A DNA stretch of 64,000 nt from Symbiodinium natans (taxonomy: Eukaryota; Sar; Dinophyceae; Suessiales; Symbiodiniaceae). The stretch covers positions 594,001-658,000 of the forward strand of contig CAJNDS010002088.1 of the NCBI GenBank assembly GCA_905221605.1, written 5' to 3'. Made by a program: the position numbers and the translations under genes. The notes beneath the pieces are model-generated. The model did not search any database, was not told where the DNA came from, and saw only the letters and a program-made list of their open reading frames with translations. Positions 59,650 to 64,000 of the stretch are shown here, one piece after another. Every line of letters begins with the position of its first letter. The first letter of the stretch is position 1.

Positions 59650-59932
59650 CTAGGGTTTAGGGTTTAGGGTTTAGGGTTTAGGGTTTAGGGTTTAGGGTTT
59701 AGGGGTTTGGGGTTTAGGGTTTAGGGTTTAGGGTTTGGGGTTCAGGGTTTAGGGTTTAGGGGTTCAGGGGTTTAGGGGTTTAGGGGTTTAGGGGTTTAGG
59801 GGCTTGGGGTTTGGGGTTTGGGGCTTGGGGTTTGGGGTTTAGGGGTTTAGGGGTTTAGGGGTTTAGGGGTTTAAGGGTTTAGGGGTTTAGGGGTTTAGGG
59901 GTTTAGGGGTTGAGGGGTTTAGGGTTTAAAGC
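59650..59932 (+). repeat. TTTAGGG to TTTAGGGG array
   Basis: Seven-base units at the left, GGGGTTTG and GGGGTTTA eight-base units from about 59760 on. Confidence 0.93.
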
Positions 59933-60095
59933 CTTGAATCAAGCCGCTTCCTGCTTGGGCGCTTTGGGGTTGAGAGGTTTGGGATTGACTGTTTAGGGCG
60001 TTTAGGGTTTGGGGCTTAGGGTTTTGGGGTTCAGGGTTTGTGTCAGGCAGGAATAACTCAAGGCCCCCCCCCCCCCTCCCCACCTCCCCCCCCAA

Positions 60096-60184
60096 AGGGG
60101 CCCAATACCCATCAATTCTGAAACGGAGCTCTAAGACTGGGTAGCCCAGGGGTACTCTTTTCCCTTCTGTTGGTTCAAGCTTCC
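60096..60184 (-). CDS. 29-codon exon, minus strand
   Basis: TACTTTTTATCAG acceptor on the minus strand; KLEPTEGKRVPLGYPVLEL then RFRIDGYWAPLG. Lies between a G-strand array (left) and a C-strand array (right). Confidence 0.48.
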
Positions 60185-60362
60185 CTGATAAAAAGTAACA
60201 TGCCCAACAAAAAAAGATAAGCCTTAACACCCTAAACCGTAAGGCCTTATTATAGTATGGTTACTGGTCTACAAAGTAAGCCATAGAAGGGGGGGTGGGG
60301 GTCCTGACTACTTGAGGTTTATGATTCCTTCAACCTGAAACCCTGAGTTCGAGGCTCGGAAC

Positions 60363-60915
60363 CCCCAAACCCCCAAACCCCGCAAACCCCAAACCCAAAA
60401 CCCCAAACCCCAAACCCCAAACCCCAAACCCTAAACTACCCTAAACCCTAAACCCCTAAACCCCTAAACCCCTAAACCCCTAAACCCCTAAACCCCTAAA
60501 CCCCTAAACCCCTAAACCCCTAAACCCCTAAACCCCTAAAACCCTAAACCCCAACCCCTAAACCCCTTTACCCTCAACCCCTCAACCCCTCAACCCCTCA
60601 ACCCCTCAACCCCTAAACCCCCACCCTAAACCCCAACCCCTAAACCCTAAACCCTAAACCCCTAAAACCCTAACCCCTAAACCCCTAAAACCCCTAAACC
60701 CTAAACCCCTAAACCCCTAAACCCCTAAAAACCCCCTCTAAACCCTAAACCCCTAAACCCCTAAACCCCTAAACCCCTAAACCCCTAAACCCCTAAACCC
60801 CTAAACCCCTAAACCCCTAAACCCCTAAACCCCAAGCCCCAAGCCCCAAGCCCCAAACCCCAAACCCTAAACCCTAAACCCTAAACCCGAAACCCTAAGC
60901 CCTAAGCCCTAAACC
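60363..60915 (-). repeat. 550-bp CCCCTAAA-type array
   Basis: Mostly 8-bp CCCCTAAA units with blocks of CCCCTCAA, CCCCAAA and CCCTAAA; the largest variant array in the window. Confidence 0.95.
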
Positions 60916-60935
60916 CGAACTAAGGGATACTTCAG

Positions 60936-61046
60936 GCTCGGCGAGAACCTGGACGCCAAGACCTGAACCTGGACGTCAAGACCTTCACGGCATCGGTCGG
61001 CGAGTCTTCGACGCGTCAGCGGCGCGTCCGCGCGACGTCCAAACAT
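60936..61046 (+). CDS. 37-codon exon
   Basis: GATACTTCAG acceptor and CAT|GTTAGG donor, exactly 37 codons: NLDVKTFTASVGESSTRQ then RRVRATSKH. Basic, possibly disordered. Confidence 0.53.
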
Positions 61047-61289
61047 GTTAGGGTTTAGGGTTGAGGGTTTAGGGTTTAGGGTTTAGCATCTGGGGCGGCC
61101 TGGGAGGGTTTAGAGTTTAGGGTTTAGGGTTTAAGGTTTGAGGACCTTAAACTTTAAGGTTTAGGGTTTAGGGGGGCTAGGGGTCTAGCTTTTTGGGTTT
61201 TTGTGGTCCAGTGGTTTAGCGTTTAGGGGTTTAGAGCTTCTGGCTGAGCATTAGAGTCGCCAAACGGATCCACAGGGGTCCCTCAGCTC

Positions 61290-61520
61290 GGCGAGACTAT
61301 GCAAGGGCCGTTGCATGGTCTCTTGAGATCGTCCCTGGCCTCCTTTAAAGGGTTCTGAAGTATGGGCCTTTTGGTTTTTTGTGGGTATAAGGGGTTCTTT
61401 CATAATATCAGGGACCATGTAACTGCCCGTATAGAGACTATGGCCCAACGCCAAGTCGGAAGAGTAGCCAGACGACCAGAATGAGTGCATAGGCGGGAGC
61501 TGAGGCCCTGCCAACGGCGC
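61290..61520 (-). CDS. two minus-strand islands around a family F element
   Basis: 61519-61433: after a strong pyrimidine-rich ...GTTGGCAG reads SSRLCTHSGRLATLPTWRW then AIVSI, ending exactly at the F terminus (GGGCAGTTACATGGTCCC). Beyond F, 61323-61255 reads MQRPLHSLAELRDPCG then SVWRL and TAA. A plus-strand reading is possible but has lower third-position G/C. Confidence 0.42.
61324..61432. mobile_element. family F element in an intron position
   Basis: TTTAAAGGGTTCTGAAGTATGGGCC and TATCAGGGACCATGTAACTGCCC; both borders coincide with ends of open islands. Confidence 0.58.
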
Positions 61521-61666
61521 GGGAGAGTCAAGAAAAGAAGCGGTTGCAGTTGAGAGCTTAAGGTGTAGGGTTTGGGGTTTAGGGTTTAAGCCTTCAGAGC
61601 ACTTATCGGAATTTAGACCTTGAGAGTTTCGGATTTGCTTGAAGGTCTTGGGATTGGCACCTGCAG

Positions 61667-61737
61667 GGTTTCGCGGCTTTCGCATGCCGCACGCCTAGAC
61701 AAAGCTCGACAGCCTTCATTTCCGAAGCTCAAGCTCT
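61667..61737 (+). CDS. exon-like island
   Basis: GGCACCTGCAG|G acceptor; VSRLSHAARLDKARQPSF then PKLKL to CTCT|GTAGGC. Confidence 0.5.
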
Positions 61738-61794
61738 GTAGGCTCCAAAAGGGGGCTTCTAGGAACTTTAGGGCTTTAGGGTTTAGGGTTCCAG

Positions 61795-61868
61795 GGTTCT
61801 AGGGTTCTAGGGTTCTAGGGTTCTAGCGTCCTAGGGTTCTAGGGTTCTAGGGTTCTAGGGTTCTAGGA
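61795..61868 (+). repeat. array of TTCTAGGG variant
   Basis: About nine 8-bp units with one TCCTAGG. Confidence 0.93.
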
Positions 61869-61887
61869 ACATTTGGGCTACTCTCAG

Positions 61888-61995
61888 CGCGTGCCTTCCC
61901 TGCGGGTCGGCTGCCCCTCAGAGTTGTTGCAGGGCCTTAGCCTAGAAGAACATGGCCCTAGGAATCTGGGCTTCAAGTTGGGGGTCTTAGGCTGA
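61888..61995 (+). CDS. 35-codon terminal exon-like island
   Basis: CTACTCTCAG acceptor; RVPSLRVGCPSELLQGLSL then EEHGPRNLGFKLGVLG and TGA. Confidence 0.5.
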   Translation, partial: RVPSLRVGCPSELLQGLSLEEHGPRNLGFKLGVLG

Positions 61996-62177
61996 ACCGC
62001 AGTTCAGGGTTTAGGGTTTAGGGTGTAGGGTGTAGGGTGTGGGGTTTAGGGTTCAGGGTTCAGGGTTCAGGGTTTAGGGTTTAGGGTTTAGGGTTTAGGG
62101 TTTAGGGTTTTGAAGCTACTTCGAAGTTCATGGGTATAAGTGCTATGAAGGGGACCTGAACCCCAAGCATAACGACC

Positions 62178-62291
62178 GTTGAGCGGGAGGCAGAAGCGCA
62201 GAGAAGCCCCCAGAGCCTAAAAAGCCAAGGTGCCGCAGCACAAGACTCAAACCTTGCACTTCTTGAATGTGCCCCAAACCCCCAACCCTAA
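62178..62291 (+). CDS. 37-codon open island ending in TAA
   Basis: Reads VEREAEAQRSPQSLKSQ then GAAAQDSNLALLECAP, TAA 62289. An internal CAAG|GTGCCG offers an earlier donor. Left border GTTGAG. Confidence 0.46.
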   Translation, partial: VEREAEAQRSPQSLKSQGAAAQDSNLALLECAPNPQP

Positions 62292-62367
62292 ACTCTAAGC
62301 CCTAAACCCTGAGCCCAAAACCCAAACCCTAATTGGGTTTTTGGGCCTGGCTTGGGATGTTGTTGGG

Positions 62368-62433
62368 CCAGGTAGACCCCAGTGTGCCATTGATGATGAC
62401 TCCATCATCAATGGCGCACTGGGGTCTACCTGG
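62368..62433. repeat. near-perfect hairpin, 31-bp arms, 4-nt loop
   Basis: CCAGGTAGACCCCAGTGTGC and its continuation are followed, after four bases, by the reverse complement with a single mismatch. The hairpin starts exactly at the donor of the minus-strand exon at 62430-62574. Confidence 0.95.
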
Positions 62434-62574
62434 AACTGAGTCAGTTCTCAAATGAAGAACGGGTGCTAGGGAGAGGCTCTGGGTACAGCCCCCATCAACG
62501 TTGAACCCTGAAACCAAGCCTTGACTGAACCCCGTATGAAGAGCCTCAAACACTGTGCTGCCCAAGTTCTTCTC
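62430..62574 (-). CDS. 48-codon exon, minus strand
   Basis: AAGCCCTCAG acceptor and CCAG|GTAGAC donor on the minus strand. Reads NLGSTVFEALHTGFSQG, LVSGFNVDGGCTQSLSLA, PVLHLRTDSVP. The frame also continues through the hairpin (CAIDDGVIINGTLGS), so the exon may be longer. Unknown protein. Confidence 0.57.
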
Positions 62575-62762
62575 CTGAGGGCTTAGTTTAAACCCTAAAC
62601 CCTCAACCCTAAACCCTAATGCAGTCATACTATGAACTATCCGAGATACTTCTTCTACTCAAGCAGCCCCCCCCCCCCCCGGTAGTAGCTCCTCGGGAGG
62701 TTCATGGGCAGTTATCAGTAGAGCTATAAGTGCGGTAGCCACACGTAAAGCCCTATAAACCT

Positions 62763-62895
62763 GAAAACCCTAAACCCTAAACCCTAAACCCTAAACCCTA
62801 AACCCTAAACCCTAAACCCTAAACCCTAAACCCTAAACCCTAAACCCTAAACCCTAAACCCTAAACCCTAAACCCTAAACCCTAAACCCTAAACC
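62763..62895 (-). repeat. telomere-like array inside a family A-like element
   Basis: About eighteen CCCTAAA units between GGAGGTTCATGGGCAGTTAT (62698) and ACTACCCCAATGACCCTCCA (62930), the two ends of a diverged A element. Confidence 0.88.
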
Positions 62896-62973
62896 TTACA
62901 TCAGGGTTCTGCTAACCCTACCTAGAACTACCCCAATGACCCTCCAAAGGCTCATCTCCCTCCCGAGCCGCAG

Positions 62974-63010
62974 GTCTGTGGGCACCAAGACTCTGGCAGG
63001 ACGCAGCCCG
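62974..63010 (+). CDS. short exon-like island
   Basis: CTCCCTCCCGAGCCGCAG acceptor; reads SVGTKTLAGRSP. Donor not seen. Confidence 0.38.
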
Positions 63011-63266
63011 AAACCCTAGACCCTAAACCCGAGGGGTCTGGGTTTTGGGGGCTAACTTAGGGCCTCAGGCTTAGGGTTTAGGGTCTGAGGATTTTAGGGC
63101 TTAGGGTCTTTAGGGTCTCAGTCTAGGGTCTAGGTTTTAGGGCTTCGTGTTTAGGGTCACTCAGCCTCCAAAAAGTTGGAACATCCTTATTATCCCCAGG
63201 GGGTTCGGTCCAAGGCACCTTTGAGGGGGGGGGGGGGGGGTGTGGGGGACTGGAGGCAAAGTGCAG

Positions 63267-63309
63267 GAACTTGCGAAAGGTTTGCTATCAGTGGGGGATC
63301 AGGCAGCAG
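63267..63309 (+). CDS. 14-codon exon with consensus donor
   Basis: AAAGTGCAG acceptor, ELAKGLLSVGDQAA, G|GTGAGTAAG donor, a full consensus 5' splice site. Confidence 0.56.
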
Positions 63310-63384
63310 GTGAGTAAGGGCCCTAGACACCCCCAAATAAGGACCCAACAAGAACCCACGAAAAAGCATCAACATGAGATGAAA

Positions 63385-63535
63385 TCGTCTCGCCCTAAAC
63401 CCTAAACCCTTAAACCCTCAAACCCTCAAACCCTTAAACCCTTAAAGCCTTAAAGCCTTAAACCCTTAAACCACTCAACCCTTAAACCCTTCAACCCTTA
63501 AGACCCTGAAACCCTTAAAACCCTTAGACCCTAAG
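63385..63535 (-). repeat. degenerate CCCTTAAA tract
   Basis: 8-bp CCCTTAAA and CCTTAAAG variants; lies in the intron before the membrane-protein exons. Confidence 0.85.
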
Positions 63536-63554
63536 CCCTTGGTCCACCGCACAG

Positions 63555-63978
63555 GCTCTTTCTGAGCCATGGCATTGGCTTCGCCTTGCTTCTGCCCTCA
63601 GTGGGCCCGTATTCTGTCTTTGTACTTCCTTAGAGATTTGGGAATCTTTGTAGAATGTACTATAATTTCTGAGAAACAGCTATAACTATTTTAAGTTTTG
63701 CTAGGGCTCAAAGTTCATTCGGTTTCGGTTTCCTTGTAAACCTCATTTAACAAACAAAGGGTACCCTTTTGATTTCCCAGGTTGCTGCAAACAACTGGCC
63801 TCTGATGTTCGATGTATGCTGCATCGTTGTGGCTTTTTTCCTGCTGACCGCAGCTCTAAATTGGAAGGGCACGATTGTAGATTTGTACGGTTCGGGGTGC
63901 GGCCACAGAAAGTGCGAAAGAAGTTGTCTTTCTCTTAGCCGGTTGTTTCCACGAATCGCCAGTGCATCGCGACACTGA
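63555..63978 (+). CDS. membrane-protein fragment, two exons at the window edge
   Basis: Exon a (from 63555, after CCGCACAG) reads SHGIGFALLLPSVGPYSVF, a hydrophobic segment, with GT donors at 63616 and 63622. Exon b (63781 on, after GATTTCCCAG, a strong acceptor) reads VAANNWPLMFDVCCIVVAFF then LLTAALNWKG, a clear transmembrane helix, and may continue to a TGA at 63976-63978 or splice at ATT|GTAGAT. Probably part of a polytopic membrane protein. Family not recognised. Confidence 0.6.
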
Positions 63979-64000
63979 GCTTCAGCAAAAGCAGGGAGTT

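Noticed and set aside
1-64000. tRNA, rRNA, CRISPR, bacterial promoters or terminators
   Set aside because: No cloverleaf-like or rRNA-like stretch was noticed by eye, and the spaced repeats are inverted elements or telomere tracts, not CRISPR. A tRNAscan or Infernal run was not possible here.

Overview
The window looks like nuclear DNA of a unicellular eukaryote whose telomere repeat is of the (TTTAGGG)n type. An alveolate (dinoflagellate or chromerid) is my best guess. The reasons are the repeat type, very small GT-AG exons, AG|G acceptors and intron-filling inverted repeats; lineage is inference. I found no rRNA or tRNA gene, no prokaryotic operon and no CRISPR array. There is one 100-N gap (46356-46455) and many long homopolymers.

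Three layers are interleaved from end to end. (1) Telomere-like tracts, TTTAGGG on one strand or CCCTAAA on the other, occur every few hundred bases in both orientations; the longest uninterrupted one is 28458-28720. Several loci are homogeneous for a private variant (TTTTAGGG, TTTAGGGG, TTTTAAGGG, TTCTAGGG, GTGTAGGG, 9-bp CCCTATAAA). (2) Short inverted-repeat elements of about 95-165 bp fall into recurring families, which I call A-F, J and K. Family A (ends CTTGGAGGTTCATGG, flanked by TA) and family E (ends TTGGGATGTTCC) are the clearest. Many end in ...AAG or carry GT, and sit directly beside exon-like islands, so they behave like introner-type insertions. (3) Between the repeats lie exon-like islands of about 30-150 bp. 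They usually have a pyrimidine-rich AG before them and a GT after them, are open in one frame, and have GC-rich third positions. Most read on the + strand; a minority are convincing on the - strand.

Layout: 0-8.6 kb, scattered islands including a two-exon minus-strand segment (3283-3650). 8.7-13.9 kb, a large 30-bp-unit minisatellite with higher-order structure. 14.7-23.5 kb, many plus-strand islands, including a tight set at 14749-15458 and a multi-exon gene at 22003-23482. 24-31 kb, further islands, the longest telomeric array, and an F element followed by a tandem repeat. 31.7-32.7 kb, the only gene recognised by family: a KH-domain RNA-binding protein split by a frameshift at a 17-C run. 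34.6-42.1 kb, islands including an exon group at 39383-40969. 42.5-49 kb, arrays, the gap and two telomeric arrays that look inserted with short target duplications. 50-55 kb, the longest single coding exon (54045-54502). 56-64 kb, more islands, a near-perfect hairpin at an exon edge (62368-62433), and a membrane-protein fragment running to the right edge.

Except for the KH gene I recognised no protein families. Exon calls were made by eye and many short islands are also open in another frame, so individual strand and frame assignments are provisional. The overall architecture is much more secure than any one exon.
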